Under the pieces are notes generated by a model, which saw nothing but the letters and a program-made list of their open reading frames with translations, ran no database searches and was not told the origin of the DNA. DNA of 64,000 bases, taken from NCBI RefSeq assembly GCF_024207115.1, contig NZ_CP100128.1, positions 992,001 through 1,056,000 of the forward strand, in the 5' to 3' direction. A program made the position numbers and the translations under genes. The first letter of the stretch is position 1. Every line of letters starts with the position of its first letter. This stretch comes from Chromobacterium sp. IIBBL 290-4 (GTDB lineage: Bacteria; Pseudomonadota; Gammaproteobacteria; Burkholderiales; Chromobacteriaceae). Positions 1-8,443 of the stretch are shown here, one piece after another.

Positions 1-91
1 GCATGCCGCCCTCCGATTTCACACTCTGATGTCACAATGATACGGCCTATCTCGTCATCCCCGCTCATATGACAAATCAAAGGAGCTGCAG

Positions 92-1297
92 ATGACGACC
101 CGCAAACCGCGCATTCTGATTTTGGGCGGCGGCTACGCCGGCCTGCACCTGGCGCGCCGTCTGGCCCATCCCGCCATGCCTGCCGCCGATATCACGCTGA
201 TCGACGCCAACGACAGCTGGCGCGAACGCATCCGCCTGCATCAATTGGCCGCCGGCCAAGCCTTGCCGGCATTTGCCTATCCCAGCATGCTGGCGTCGCT
301 GGGCGTGGCCTTCGTCCAGGGACGGGTCGAAGCCATCGAGGCCGAGGAGAAACGTGTCTGGATACAGGCGCCGCAAGGCGGGACGCGATGGCTGGAATAC
401 GACTACCTGGCCTTGGCGCTGGGCAGCCGCATCCGCCGGCCCGCCGCGCTCGATGGCCTGCTGGCGCTGGATCATCCCGGCCACGCCCAAACCATCCATG
501 AGCAGTTGGCAGCGCGGCCGCGCGCGCGGGTGCTGATCGCCGGCGGCGGCCTGTCCGGCCTGGAAACCGCCTTCGAATTGGCAGATGCCTGGCCGCAGGC
601 CGCGATTACGCTGGCCGATGCCGGCCAGCTCACGCCATCGCGCCTGCCCGGCGGCTTTCACCGCAAGGCGGCGGATTATCTGGCGCACGCCGCGGCGCAA
701 CGCGGCATCCGCTGGCTGAGCGGAGCGGAGGTGATCGCCGCCGAAGCCGGCCATGCCACCCTGAAGGGCGGCGTTACGCTGGATTTCGATGTCGGCGCGC
801 TGGCCGCCGGCTTCGCCGCCTCGCCCTTGATCGCGGCCGCGGGGCTGGCTTGCGACGCGCGCGGCCAAGCCCTGACCGCGCCCGACCTCAGCCTGCCGCA
901 GTGGCCGGAAATCGTGGCGCTGGGCGACAACGCCGCCATGGCGACGCCGGATGGCGGCCCCTGCCGGATGAGCTGCGCGACAGCCCTTCCCGCCGCCATC
1001 GGCGCGGCGAACACCCTGCGCGCCCGCATGACCGGTCAAGCCGCCGCGGCTTTTCATTTTCAATACGTGTTCCGCTGCGTCAGTCTGGGGCGCGGCGACG
1101 GCCTGATTCAGTTTGTGGATAGCCGCGATGCGCCGACCCGGCAAATCTGGACCGGCGCCAAGGCGGCGGCCTGGAAGGAGTTCATCTGCCGCCGCACGCT
1201 GGCGACGCTGGGCTTGATCGACGCGCCGCAACCGCCGCATCTGCCGCCCTTGGCGATTCTGCCCAGATTGCAAAGGATGCAGCGCGCCTTCGCGTAG
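92..1297 (+). CDS. NAD(P)/FAD-dependent oxidoreductase, NDH-2-like
   Basis: A 401-residue flavoprotein of the pyridine nucleotide-disulphide oxidoreductase superfamily, most like type II NADH dehydrogenases. These move electrons from NAD(P)H to a quinone or similar acceptor without pumping protons. An N-terminal FAD-binding dinucleotide fold carries GGGYAG (residues 11-16). A second nucleotide-binding fold carries GGGLSG near residue 150, and the FAD-contacting ALGDNAAM segment lies near residue 280. The C-terminal region is short and has no clear membrane helix, so the true electron acceptor is uncertain. The start is fixed by AAAGGAG about 6 bases upstream of the ATG. It is a single gene with no operon partner in view. 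The family call is firm; the substrate is not known. Confidence 0.85.
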   Translation: MTTRKPRILILGGGYAGLHLARRLAHPAMPAADITLIDANDSWRERIRLHQLAAGQALPAFAYPSMLASLGVAFVQGRVEAIEAEEKRVWIQAPQGGTRWLEYDYLALALGSRIRRPAALDGLLALDHPGHAQTIHEQLAARPRARVLIAGGGLSGLETAFELADAWPQAAITLADAGQLTPSRLPGGFHRKAADYLAHAAAQRGIRWLSGAEVIAAEAGHATLKGGVTLDFDVGALAAGFAASPLIAAAGLACDARGQALTAPDLSLPQWPEIVALGDNAAMATPDGGPCRMSCATALPAAIGAANTLRARMTGQAAAAFHFQYVFRCVSLGRGDGLIQFVDSRDAPTRQIWTGAKAAAWKEFICRRTLATLGLIDAPQPPHLPPLAILPRLQRMQRAFA

Positions 1298-1416
1298 CCG
1301 TCTGAGCGCGATGCCGGGCGGGATACCACAACGGGATATAAAATAAAAATTTATCGGAACTCAGATTTTAATATCCTGTCTTTATTGCATTACAAACATA
1401 ACAAGAGATCTCGCTC
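1298..1416. other. AT-rich intergenic region
   Basis: The base composition drops sharply to AT-rich between about 1330 and 1410, in contrast to the GC-rich genes on both sides. This is where the promoter of the following antiporter gene would be expected. I could not pick a single convincing -35/-10 pair. Confidence 0.4.
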
Positions 1417-2604
1417 ATGCCCCACGACACCCCCTTGATCACCACCATTGTCGGCGGCCTGGTGTTCGCCTTCGCCTTCGGCGCCTTGGCGCTGCGCCTG
1501 AGGCTGCCGCCGCTGGTGGGCTATCTATGCGCCGGCATCCTGGTCGGCCCGTTCACGCCGGGCTTCCAGGCCGACACCGCGCTGGCGCCGGAACTGGCGG
1601 AGCTGGGGGTGATCCTGCTGATGTTCGGCGTCGGCCAGCATTTCTCGATCAAGGACCTGATGAAGGTGAAAGCCATCGCCGTGCCGGGGGCGCTGGCGCA
1701 GATCGCGGTGGCGACCGCGCTGGGCATGGGCTTGTCGCATTTCCTGGGCTGGCCGCCGGGCGAGGGGCTGGTGTTCGGCCTGGCGCTGTCGGTGGCCAGC
1801 ACCGTGGTGCTGTTGCGCGCGCTGGAGGAGCACGGCTGGCTGGAAAGCGAAGACGGCAAGGTGGCGGTGGGCTGGCTGGTGGTGGAGGACCTGGTGATGG
1901 TGATCACCCTGGTGCTGCTGCCCGCCTTCGCCGGCGCGCTGGGCGGCGGCCAGGCCGCGCCGACCTGGAGCCAGCTGGGCTGGACGCTGGCGCTGACCGT
2001 GGGCAAGGTGGCGGCCTTTGTCGCGCTGATGCTGGTGGTGGGCCGCCGCTTCATTCCGTGGATGCTGGAGCGCATCGTCCATACCGGCAACCGCGAGCTG
2101 TTCCGCCTGGGCGTGCTGGCCACCGCGCTGGGCGTGGCTTACGGCGCCACCCAGTTGTTCCAGATCTCGTTCGCGCTGGGCGCCTTCTTCGCCGGCATGG
2201 TGCTGGCGGAGTCGCCGTTCAGCCACCGCGCGGCCGAGGAATCGCTGCCGCTGCGCGAAGCCTTCGCCGTGCTGTTCTTCGTGTCGGTGGGCATGCTGCT
2301 GGACCCGCAAGTGCTGCTGCATGACGCGCCGGCGCTGCTGGCCGTGGTCTTGATCATCGTGCTGGGCAAATCGCTGGCCGCCTACGGCATCGTGCGGCTG
2401 TTCCGCCGCGGCCACTCCACCAGCCTGCGCATCGCCGCCAGCCTGTCGCAGATCGGCGAGTTCTCCTTCATCCTGGCCGGCCTCGGCCTGTCGCTGGGCC
2501 TGCTCAGCGCGCGCGGCCAGGCGCTGATCCTGGCCGGCGCCATCGTGTCCATTTTGCTCAACCCCTTGATGTTCCGGTTGGCGGAGCGCTATCGGATCGC
2601 ATAA
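1417..2604 (+). CDS. CPA2-family cation:proton antiporter, membrane domain only
   Basis: A 395-residue, very hydrophobic inner-membrane protein of the Kef/YbaL-type CPA2 family, which exchanges K+ or Na+ for H+. About eleven to twelve membrane segments can be traced. Family-typical stretches are GYLCAGILVGP near residue 35 and GWLVVEDLVMV near residue 150, the latter holding the acidic residue expected in the ion path. The chain stops right after the last helix (FRLAERYRIA), so the cytosolic RCK/TrkA-N nucleotide-binding domain of KefB, KefC and YbaL is absent and is not encoded next door. RCK-less members exist in the family (established), but cation preference and regulation cannot be read from the sequence. 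A hairpin terminator follows at 2640-2670. Confidence 0.85.
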   Translation: MPHDTPLITTIVGGLVFAFAFGALALRLRLPPLVGYLCAGILVGPFTPGFQADTALAPELAELGVILLMFGVGQHFSIKDLMKVKAIAVPGALAQIAVATALGMGLSHFLGWPPGEGLVFGLALSVASTVVLLRALEEHGWLESEDGKVAVGWLVVEDLVMVITLVLLPAFAGALGGGQAAPTWSQLGWTLALTVGKVAAFVALMLVVGRRFIPWMLERIVHTGNRELFRLGVLATALGVAYGATQLFQISFALGAFFAGMVLAESPFSHRAAEESLPLREAFAVLFFVSVGMLLDPQVLLHDAPALLAVVLIIVLGKSLAAYGIVRLFRRGHSTSLRIAASLSQIGEFSFILAGLGLSLGLLSARGQALILAGAIVSILLNPLMFRLAERYRIA

Positions 2605-2639
2605 AAAGGTCAGGTAAACTATACTAGTTGCCACTATCC

Positions 2640-2670
2640 ACGCGGCGTCGATGCGCCGCGTTCGCTTTTT
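2640..2670 (+). terminator. Intrinsic terminator after the antiporter gene
   Basis: An 8-bp GC-only stem (ACGCGGCG at 2640-2647 pairing with 2654-2661) with a six-base loop is followed a few bases later by TTTTT. It lies between the antiporter stop codon and the GNAT gene on the same strand. Confidence 0.6.
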
Positions 2671-2695
2671 CGACTGAAGAAATGGTTGCGCCCTG

Positions 2696-3211
2696 ATGTC
2701 CGCTGTCGCCGCAAGCCAGGGCGATATCGTCCTGCGCCGCATGAACGCCGAAGACCTGCCCGCCGTGCTGCATGTGCAGCGCCGCTGTTATCCCGACCAC
2801 CTGATAGAAAGCCTGGATGCCTTGGCCTCGCGCCAGCGGCTGTCGCCCGACACCTGCTGGGTGGCGGCCCGCCAGAACGCCTTGCTGGGTTATCTGTTCG
2901 CCCACCCCTGGCGCGGCGACCAGCCGCCCAGCCTGAACCAGCCCTTGCGCGCCTTGCCGGAAGCCGGCGATACGCTGTTCATCCACGATCTGGCCCTGCA
3001 CCCGCAAGCGCGCGGCCACGGCTTAGGCCCCAAGCTGGTCGGCCAGGCGCTGCGCCAGGGCCGCAAGCTGGGCCTGCGCCACAGCCGGCTGGTGGCAGTG
3101 GAAGGCGCGGCCGCCTGGTGGCGCAAACACGGTTACCGCGGTTATGCCCTGCCCCACTATCCGCTGAACGGCTATGGCGACGGCGCCGTCAGCATGCAAT
3201 GCGAGCTGTAG
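2696..3211 (+). CDS. GNAT-family N-acetyltransferase
   Basis: A 171-residue acetyltransferase of the GNAT fold, which transfers acetyl from acetyl-CoA to an amine. It begins with the usual strand-helix (DIVLRRMNAEDLPAV). The acetyl-CoA pyrophosphate loop is visible as RGHGLGPKLVGQAL at about residues 104-117. This is preceded by a hydrophobic beta-4 strand (DTLFIHDLALHP) and followed by a C-terminal WWRKHGYRGY stretch typical of the family. Its substrate (small molecule, protein or drug) cannot be told. It stands alone between the antiporter and a small exported protein. Confidence 0.85.
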   Translation: MSAVAASQGDIVLRRMNAEDLPAVLHVQRRCYPDHLIESLDALASRQRLSPDTCWVAARQNALLGYLFAHPWRGDQPPSLNQPLRALPEAGDTLFIHDLALHPQARGHGLGPKLVGQALRQGRKLGLRHSRLVAVEGAAAWWRKHGYRGYALPHYPLNGYGDGAVSMQCEL

Positions 3212-3288
3212 CCGCGTGATGCTATAAACATTAGGCCGGCCCCTGCCGCCATCTATGGTAGAATCGCGCGCAACGCGTTCAAATTGCT

Positions 3289-3669
3289 ATGAAAAAATTC
3301 ATCGCCACGCTATCGCTGCTGGCTTTGGCGCTGTCCATTCAGGCCGCCCGCCTGCTGCCGGATAATCTGGTGCTGGGCACGCTGGGCGAGCAGGATGACA
3401 GCGGCGTCGACTTCACCCGCGGCGACCGCACCATTTTGCAGCGCTTAAGCGCCTTGATCGCCGCCGAACCCAGCCATTTCGCGCTCTCGCCCGGGCTGCG
3501 GATTTTCGACGAGCACAACCGCTTCCTGTTGAGCGGGCAATTGAACAATCTGAAAGGCCGCGCCGTTGGCGTGACCTTCGATCAGCAGGGCAACATCAAC
3601 CGCATCTGGGTGCTGGGCGATGAGGAAATAGCGGCGCAGAAGCAGCGCCAGGCCCAGACCGCTCCCTGA
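3289..3669 (+). CDS. Small exported protein of unknown function
   Basis: A 126-residue protein I do not recognise. Residues 1-19 form a clear Sec signal peptide (MKK, then a leucine-rich core, then a small-residue cleavage region ending IQA), so the mature part of about 107 residues should be periplasmic or outer-membrane associated. There is no lipobox cysteine. The mature part mixes charged and short hydrophobic segments (RIFDEHNRFLLSG, GVTFDQQGNINRIWVLGDEE) and looks like a small beta-rich domain. It ends 30 bases before miaB and may share its transcript. The real-gene call rests on the signal peptide, the good codon usage and the tight spacing. Confidence 0.7.
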   Translation: MKKFIATLSLLALALSIQAARLLPDNLVLGTLGEQDDSGVDFTRGDRTILQRLSALIAAEPSHFALSPGLRIFDEHNRFLLSGQLNNLKGRAVGVTFDQQGNINRIWVLGDEEIAAQKQRQAQTAP

Positions 3670-3699
3670 AACCGAATACAGCTGGAAATCCGAGTAGCA

Positions 3700-5034
3700 A
3701 TGAAGAAGGTATACATCAAGACCTTCGGCTGCCAAATGAACGAGTACGATTCCGACAAGATGGCGGACGTGCTGGGCAGCGCCGAAGGCATGGTCAAGAC
3801 GGACAATCCGGAAGAGGCCGACGTCATCCTGTTCAACACCTGTAGCGTGCGGGAAAAGGCCCAGGAGAAAGTATTCTCCGACCTCGGCCGCATCCGCCCG
3901 CTGAAGGAAGCCAATCCCAACCTGATCATCGGCGTGGGCGGCTGCGTGGCCAGCCAGGAAGGCGACGCCATCGTCAAGCGCGCGCCGTATGTGGACGTGG
4001 TGTTCGGCCCGCAAACGCTGCACCGCCTGCCGGACTTGATCGAGAGCCGCAAGCAGAGCGGCCGCTCGCAGGTGGACATCTCCTTCCCGGAAATCGAGAA
4101 GTTCGACCACATTCCGCCGGCCAAGGTGGATGGCGGCGCGGCCTTCGTCTCCATCATGGAAGGCTGTTCCAAGTACTGCACTTTCTGCGTGGTGCCTTAC
4201 ACCCGCGGCGAAGAAGTGTCGCGCCCGTTCGAGGACGTGCTGACCGAGATCGCCGGCCTGGCCGCCCAGGGCGTCAAGGAAATCACGCTGCTGGGCCAGA
4301 ACGTCAACGCCTACCGCGGCGCGATGAGCGATGGCGAAATCGCCGATTTCGCGCTGCTCTTGGAATACGTGCACGAAGTGCCGGGCGTGGAGCGCATCCG
4401 CTTCACCACCAGCCACCCGCGCGAATTCAGCCAGCGCATCATCGACTGCTACGCCAAGCTGCCCAAGCTGGTTTCCCACCTGCATCTGCCGGTGCAGAGC
4501 GGCTCCGACCGCGTGCTGATGGCGATGAAGCGCGGCTACACCGGCCTGGAATACAAGTCCATCATCCGCAAGCTGCGCGCCATCCGCCCGGACCTGTGCC
4601 TGTCCTCGGACTTCATCGTCGGCTTCCCCGGCGAAACCGAGGCCGACTTCGAGCAGACGCTGAAACTGGTGCGCGATTGCGAGTTCGACTTCAGCTTCGT
4701 GTTCATCTACAGCCCGCGCCCGGGCACGCCGGCCTCCAACCTGCCGGACGACACCCCGCATGCGGAAAAAGTGCGCCGCCTGGAAGCGCTGAACGAGGTG
4801 ATCGAGGCCAAGGGCTTCGCCATCAACCAGTCCATGGTCGGCAGCATCCAGCGCGTGCTGGTGGAAAACGTGTCCAAGAAGGACTCCACCATGCTGGCGG
4901 CGCGCGCCGCCAACAACCGCGTGGTCAACTTCGCCGGCCACCCGCGCCTGCTGGGCCAGACGATAGACGTCCGCATCACCGCCGCCTTCCCGCACTCGCT
5001 GGCCGGCGAGGTGGTGACCCACGAGAGCGCCTGA
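3700..5034 (+). CDS. miaB: tRNA-2-methylthio-N6-dimethylallyladenosine synthase MiaB
   Basis: A 444-residue radical-SAM methylthiotransferase that adds a 2-methylthio group to i6A37 of tRNAs reading UNN codons. The N-terminal UPF0004 domain has the three cysteines of the auxiliary 4Fe-4S cluster (C11 in [11 protein letters not shown]48 in NTCSVRE, C82 in GGC). The radical-SAM cluster is C156-x3-C160-x2-C163 in [16 protein letters not shown]-binding domain closes the protein. Length and motifs are fully canonical. It opens a run of same-strand genes continuing through phoH, ybeY, corC and lnt, the cluster known from many beta- and gammaproteobacteria. Confidence 0.97.
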   Translation: MKKVYIKTFGCQMNEYDSDKMADVLGSAEGMVKTDNPEEADVILFNTCSVREKAQEKVFSDLGRIRPLKEANPNLIIGVGGCVASQEGDAIVKRAPYVDVVFGPQTLHRLPDLIESRKQSGRSQVDISFPEIEKFDHIPPAKVDGGAAFVSIMEGCSKYCTFCVVPYTRGEEVSRPFEDVLTEIAGLAAQGVKEITLLGQNVNAYRGAMSDGEIADFALLLEYVHEVPGVERIRFTTSHPREFSQRIIDCYAKLPKLVSHLHLPVQSGSDRVLMAMKRGYTGLEYKSIIRKLRAIRPDLCLSSDFIVGFPGETEADFEQTLKLVRDCEFDFSFVFIYSPRPGTPASNLPDDTPHAEKVRRLEALNEVIEAKGFAINQSMVGSIQRVLVENVSKKDSTMLAARAANNRVVNFAGHPRLLGQTIDVRITAAFPHSLAGEVVTHESA

Positions 5035-5113
5035 CCGTGAAAGGGCGCGGCGCGCTATGCAATGTAAATTGCCGGGCGTATGCTGTGCCCTCTTTACTCA
5101 CGGAGGATCAAGG

Positions 5114-5401
5114 ATGTTTGTCGTCTCGCTGACCTATATCGCCCCGCTGTCCGATGTGGACGCCCTGCTGGCCGCGCATGTGGAATGGCTGAAGCAAGCC
5201 TACGCCGACGGCCTGTTTGTCGCCTCCGGCCGCAAAGTGCCGCGCGACGGCGGCGTCATCCTGGCCCGCGGCGAGCGCGCCGCGCTGGAGGCCCGCCTGG
5301 CGCAAGACCCGTTCGCCAAGGGCGGCGTCGCCCGCTACGACATCATCGAGTTTGTGCCCAGCATGGCCGCTCCCGGCCTGGAAGGCCTGAAGGAAGCATG
5401 A
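5114..5401 (+). CDS. YciI-like protein
   Basis: A 95-residue protein of the YciI / dimeric alpha-beta barrel group (MFVVSLTYIAPLSDVDALLAAHVEWLKQ). The conserved core strand, the histidine of the AAHVEWL helix and the DPF motif (QDPFAKGG) match the family. The family fold is related to muconolactone isomerase, but its cellular role is mostly undefined. The start is set by CGGAGG eight bases upstream of the ATG; a longer in-frame extension upstream lacks a ribosome binding site. Its stop overlaps the start of the HAD gene as ATGA (5398-5401), so the two are translationally coupled. Confidence 0.85.
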   Translation: MFVVSLTYIAPLSDVDALLAAHVEWLKQAYADGLFVASGRKVPRDGGVILARGERAALEARLAQDPFAKGGVARYDIIEFVPSMAAPGLEGLKEA

Positions 5402-6069
5402 ACGCAAGCGGCATCAAGGCCCTGCTGCTGGACCTGGACGACACCCTGTTTGACGACCGCCACGCCACAGAGCAGGCGTTTGCCGCCTTCATCGCGCCGC
5501 ATGCCGCGCGCTTCGATGAATCCGAGCCCGAATTATTCCGCCGCTGGCTGGTCTGTATAGAGCGCCACTGGCGGCGTTTCGAAAGCGGCGAGTTGACGAT
5601 AGCGCAGCAGCGCCACGAGCGGCTGCGCGATTTCCTGGGCCAGCCGCGTATCGCTGAAGACGAGGCCGCGCGGCTGTTTCAGCCGTATATGGACGCTTAC
5701 CGCAGCCATCGCCGGCTCACGCCCGGCGCGGCGGCGTTTCTGGACGCCACCCGCCACCTGATCCGCATCGTGGTCAGCAACGGCGGCGCCGAACAACAGC
5801 GCGCCAAGCTGGAGCATCTGGGCATCGCCCACCATTTCCGGCATGTCGTCACGCTGGACGAAGCCGGCGCGGCCAAACCCGATCCGCGCATGTTTCTCCA
5901 CGCGCTGGCGCTGGAAAACCTGTCGCCGGCGCACTGCCTGATGGTGGGCGACGACGCGGAGCGCGACATCGCGCCAGCGCGCAAACTAGGCATGGCGGCC
6001 TATCAGGTGTCACACGGCCGCCACGCCGCCGTTTTTGAACAGTTAAGCCAACAATTGCAAAACGCATGA
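5398..6069 (+). CDS. HAD-superfamily hydrolase
   Basis: A 223-residue haloacid dehalogenase-type hydrolase, probably a small-molecule phosphatase of the YjjG / phosphoglycolate phosphatase-like type. All four HAD motifs are visible: DLDDTLFD near residue 13 (nucleophile and acid-base aspartates), VVSNGG (motif II serine), the lysine of AAKPDPRMF (motif III) and MVGDDAERDI (motif IV acids). A helical cap domain sits between motifs I and II. The start codon overlaps the YciI-like stop and its own stop overlaps the phoH start, both as ATGA, so YciI-HAD-phoH form one translationally coupled block. Substrate unknown. Confidence 0.88.
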   Translation: MNASGIKALLLDLDDTLFDDRHATEQAFAAFIAPHAARFDESEPELFRRWLVCIERHWRRFESGELTIAQQRHERLRDFLGQPRIAEDEAARLFQPYMDAYRSHRRLTPGAAAFLDATRHLIRIVVSNGGAEQQRAKLEHLGIAHHFRHVVTLDEAGAAKPDPRMFLHALALENLSPAHCLMVGDDAERDIAPARKLGMAAYQVSHGRHAAVFEQLSQQLQNA

Positions 6070-7025
6070 GCACGAGCGAATCCCTGAGCTTCAACCCGGT
6101 GGACAACGACAGGCTGGCCCGGCTGGCCGGCCCGCTGGACGAGAACCTGAAACAGATCGAAACCGGTCTGGACGTGGCGCTGCGCCGCCGCGGCGAGGCC
6201 TTCCGCGTCGACGGCGCCGCCGCCAAACTGGCGGTGGAGGCGCTGACCCGCCTTTATCTGCTGGCGGCCGAGCAGGATGTGTCCATCGACGATGTGCAGT
6301 TGACGCTGGTGGAGCTGCGCCAGCAACACTCCGCGGCCGAACAGGAAGAATCGCCGGTGCTGGCCACCCGCCGCGGCGATCTGAAGGGCCGCACGCCCAA
6401 CCAGGCCCGCTACATCAAGGCCATCCAGCAGCACGACGTCACCTTCGGCATCGGCCCGGCCGGCACCGGCAAGACCTATCTCGCCGTGGCCTGCGCGGTG
6501 GACGCGATGGAGCGTGACGCGGTCAAACGCATCGTGCTGGTGCGTCCGGCGGTGGAAGCCGGCGAGAAGCTGGGCTTTCTGCCCGGCGACCTGGCGCAGA
6601 AGGTGGACCCTTACTTGCGCCCGCTGTACGACGCGCTGTACGACCTGATGGGCTTCGACCGAGTCACCCGGCTGTTCGAGAAGAACCTGATCGAGATCGC
6701 GCCGCTGGCCTATATGCGCGGCCGCACGCTGAACCACGCCTTCATCATCCTGGACGAGGCGCAGAACACCACGCCGGAACAGATGAAGATGTTCCTGACC
6801 CGCATCGGCTTCGGCTCGCGGGCGGTGATCACCGGCGACGTCACCCAGATCGACCTGGCCCGCCACCAGAAAAGCGGCCTGGTCGAAGTGGAGAAAATCC
6901 TCGGCCAGGTGCGCGGCATCCATTTCCATCATTTCAACAGCAACGACGTGGTGCGCCATCCGCTGGTGCAGAAAATCGTCGATGCCTACGATCATTACCA
7001 AAGCAAGCAAGATGAAAAAAGCTAA
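6066..7025 (+). CDS. ybeZ: PhoH-like P-loop ATPase (YbeZ)
   Basis: A 319-residue cytosolic PhoH-family ATPase. The Walker A motif GPAGTGKT is at residues 130-137 and Walker B is FIILDEAQNTT. YbeZ is a functional partner of the RNase YbeY in ribosome and RNA quality control (established for the family), and ybeY follows directly. The reading frames overlap: ybeY starts 14 bases before this gene stops. The N-terminal 100 or so residues are the usual less conserved helical extension. Confidence 0.95.
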   Translation: MSTSESLSFNPVDNDRLARLAGPLDENLKQIETGLDVALRRRGEAFRVDGAAAKLAVEALTRLYLLAAEQDVSIDDVQLTLVELRQQHSAAEQEESPVLATRRGDLKGRTPNQARYIKAIQQHDVTFGIGPAGTGKTYLAVACAVDAMERDAVKRIVLVRPAVEAGEKLGFLPGDLAQKVDPYLRPLYDALYDLMGFDRVTRLFEKNLIEIAPLAYMRGRTLNHAFIILDEAQNTTPEQMKMFLTRIGFGSRAVITGDVTQIDLARHQKSGLVEVEKILGQVRGIHFHHFNSNDVVRHPLVQKIVDAYDHYQSKQDEKS

Positions 7026-7518
7026 ACGCAATCCGCTGCTGGCCCGCCTGGCGGCGCGGCTGGAACTGAGCCTGGAGGTGCGCAGCGACGCCGCCCTGTT
7101 GCCGGAGCCGGCGCTGATCCGCCGCGCCTGCCAGGCCGCGCTGCGGCGCGAGGTGAAACAGGCCCAGGTCGGCATCATCATCGTCGACGCCGCTGAAGGC
7201 CGTCAGCTCAACAACGACTACCGCGGCAAGGATTATGCGACCAATGTCTTGTCCTTCGCCCTGAACGAAGGCGAAACCGTGCCCGGCCTGCCGCTGTTCG
7301 GCGACCTGGTGCTGTGCGCGCCGGTAGTGGAAAAAGAAGCCGCCGAGCAGGGCAAGGACCTGATGGCGCACTACGCCCACCTGCTGGTGCATGGCATGCT
7401 GCACCTGCAAGGCTTCGATCATGAAGAAGATGACGAGGCCGAAGCGATGGAAGCGCTTGAAACCGTCATCGTTAAACAGCTAGGATATCCCGATCCCTAT
7501 CACGAGGAGCAACACTAA
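7012..7518 (+). CDS. ybeY: Endoribonuclease YbeY (rRNA maturation factor)
   Basis: A 168-residue zinc metallo-endoribonuclease needed for 16S rRNA 3'-end maturation and late 70S quality control. The zinc-binding signature is intact: H127 and H131 in HGMLHLQG and H137 in FDH. The start at the ATG of MKKAKRNP overlaps the end of phoH by 14 bases; a start 30 bases upstream would only lengthen the overlap and gives an unrelated N-terminus. The phoH-ybeY-corC order is a conserved functional unit. Confidence 0.95.
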   Translation: MKKAKRNPLLARLAARLELSLEVRSDAALLPEPALIRRACQAALRREVKQAQVGIIIVDAAEGRQLNNDYRGKDYATNVLSFALNEGETVPGLPLFGDLVLCAPVVEKEAAEQGKDLMAHYAHLLVHGMLHLQGFDHEEDDEAEAMEALETVIVKQLGYPDPYHEEQH

Positions 7519-7521
7519 GAA

Positions 7522-8373
7522 ATGGAAGACCCCAGTAAACCGCGACCCAGTTGGCTTGAACGCCTGTCCACCATGCTCATGCGCGAGCCGGAGGACCGCG
7601 AGGATCTGATCGAGCTGCTGCACAACGCCTTCGAACGCAACCTTCTGGACGCCGAGGCCCTCGGCATGATCGAAGGCGTGCTCGAAGTGAGCGAACTGAC
7701 TGTCCGGGATGTGATGATCCCGCGCAGCCAGATGCACGTGCTCAACATCGACGATCCGATCTCGCGCTTCCTGCCCACGGTGATCGACACCGGCCACTCG
7801 CGTTTCCCGGTGATAGGCGAAAGCAAGGATGACGTGCTCGGCATCCTGCTGGCCAAGGAATTGCTGCGTTACTTCCATGCGCCCGCCACCTTCAATCTGA
7901 AGAATGTGCTGCGCCCCGCGGTGTTTGTGCCCGAATCCAAGCCGCTCAATGTGCTGCTGCGCGATTTCCGCGCCACCCACAACCACATGGCGGTGGTGGT
8001 GGATGAATACGGCGGCGTCTGCGGCCTGGTGACCATCGAAGACGTGATCGAACAGATCGTCGGCGACATCGAGGACGAATACGACATCGACGACGACGAG
8101 GACGACATCGTCCCGGTGCGCGGCGACGAGCGTTATCGCGTCAAGGCGCTGACCGAGATCGAAGACTTCAACCATTATTTCGGCACCGACTACGAAGACG
8201 ACGACGTCGACACCGTCGGCGGCCTGGTGATTTCGCTGACCGGCCACCTGCCCAAGCGCGGCGAACAGATCGAGGCCGGCGGCCTGCGCTTCACCGTGCT
8301 ACGCGCCGACAGCCGCCGCCTGGACACGCTGCTGGTGGAGCGGATACGGGTGTCCGCCAACTCGGTGGAATAA
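7522..8373 (+). CDS. corC: CorC/HlyC-family CBS-domain protein (YbeX)
   Basis: A 283-residue soluble protein with a tandem CBS pair (from about residue 50, VRDVMIPRSQMHVL, through GLVTIEDVIEQIVGDIEDEY) and a C-terminal CorC_HlyC FAD-binding-like domain (about residues 200-275). It lacks the DUF21 membrane part of the larger CorB-type proteins. It has been linked to Mg2+/Co2+ efflux and to ribosome and RNA metabolism together with YbeY and YbeZ. A very acidic linker (EDEYDIDDDEDD) joins the domains. It starts three bases after ybeY ends, and a strong terminator follows. Confidence 0.93.
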   Translation: MEDPSKPRPSWLERLSTMLMREPEDREDLIELLHNAFERNLLDAEALGMIEGVLEVSELTVRDVMIPRSQMHVLNIDDPISRFLPTVIDTGHSRFPVIGESKDDVLGILLAKELLRYFHAPATFNLKNVLRPAVFVPESKPLNVLLRDFRATHNHMAVVVDEYGGVCGLVTIEDVIEQIVGDIEDEYDIDDDEDDIVPVRGDERYRVKALTEIEDFNHYFGTDYEDDDVDTVGGLVISLTGHLPKRGEQIEAGGLRFTVLRADSRRLDTLLVERIRVSANSVE

Positions 8374-8385
8374 GACCTATGCTGA

Positions 8386-8417
8386 AAGCAGCCCGCCTCC
8401 CGGCGGCTGCTTTTTTA
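8386..8417 (+). terminator. Intrinsic terminator after corC
   Basis: A GC-rich hairpin (AGCAGCC...GGCTGCT, inner CGC/GCG pairs, short pyrimidine loop) is followed by TTTTTT. It separates the miaB-corC run from lnt, so lnt must rely on read-through or its own promoter; a TTGACA hexamer at 8418-8423 has no matching -10 before the start codon. Confidence 0.8.
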
Positions 8418-8443
8418 TTGACAGAAACACTCAAGACCAGCCC

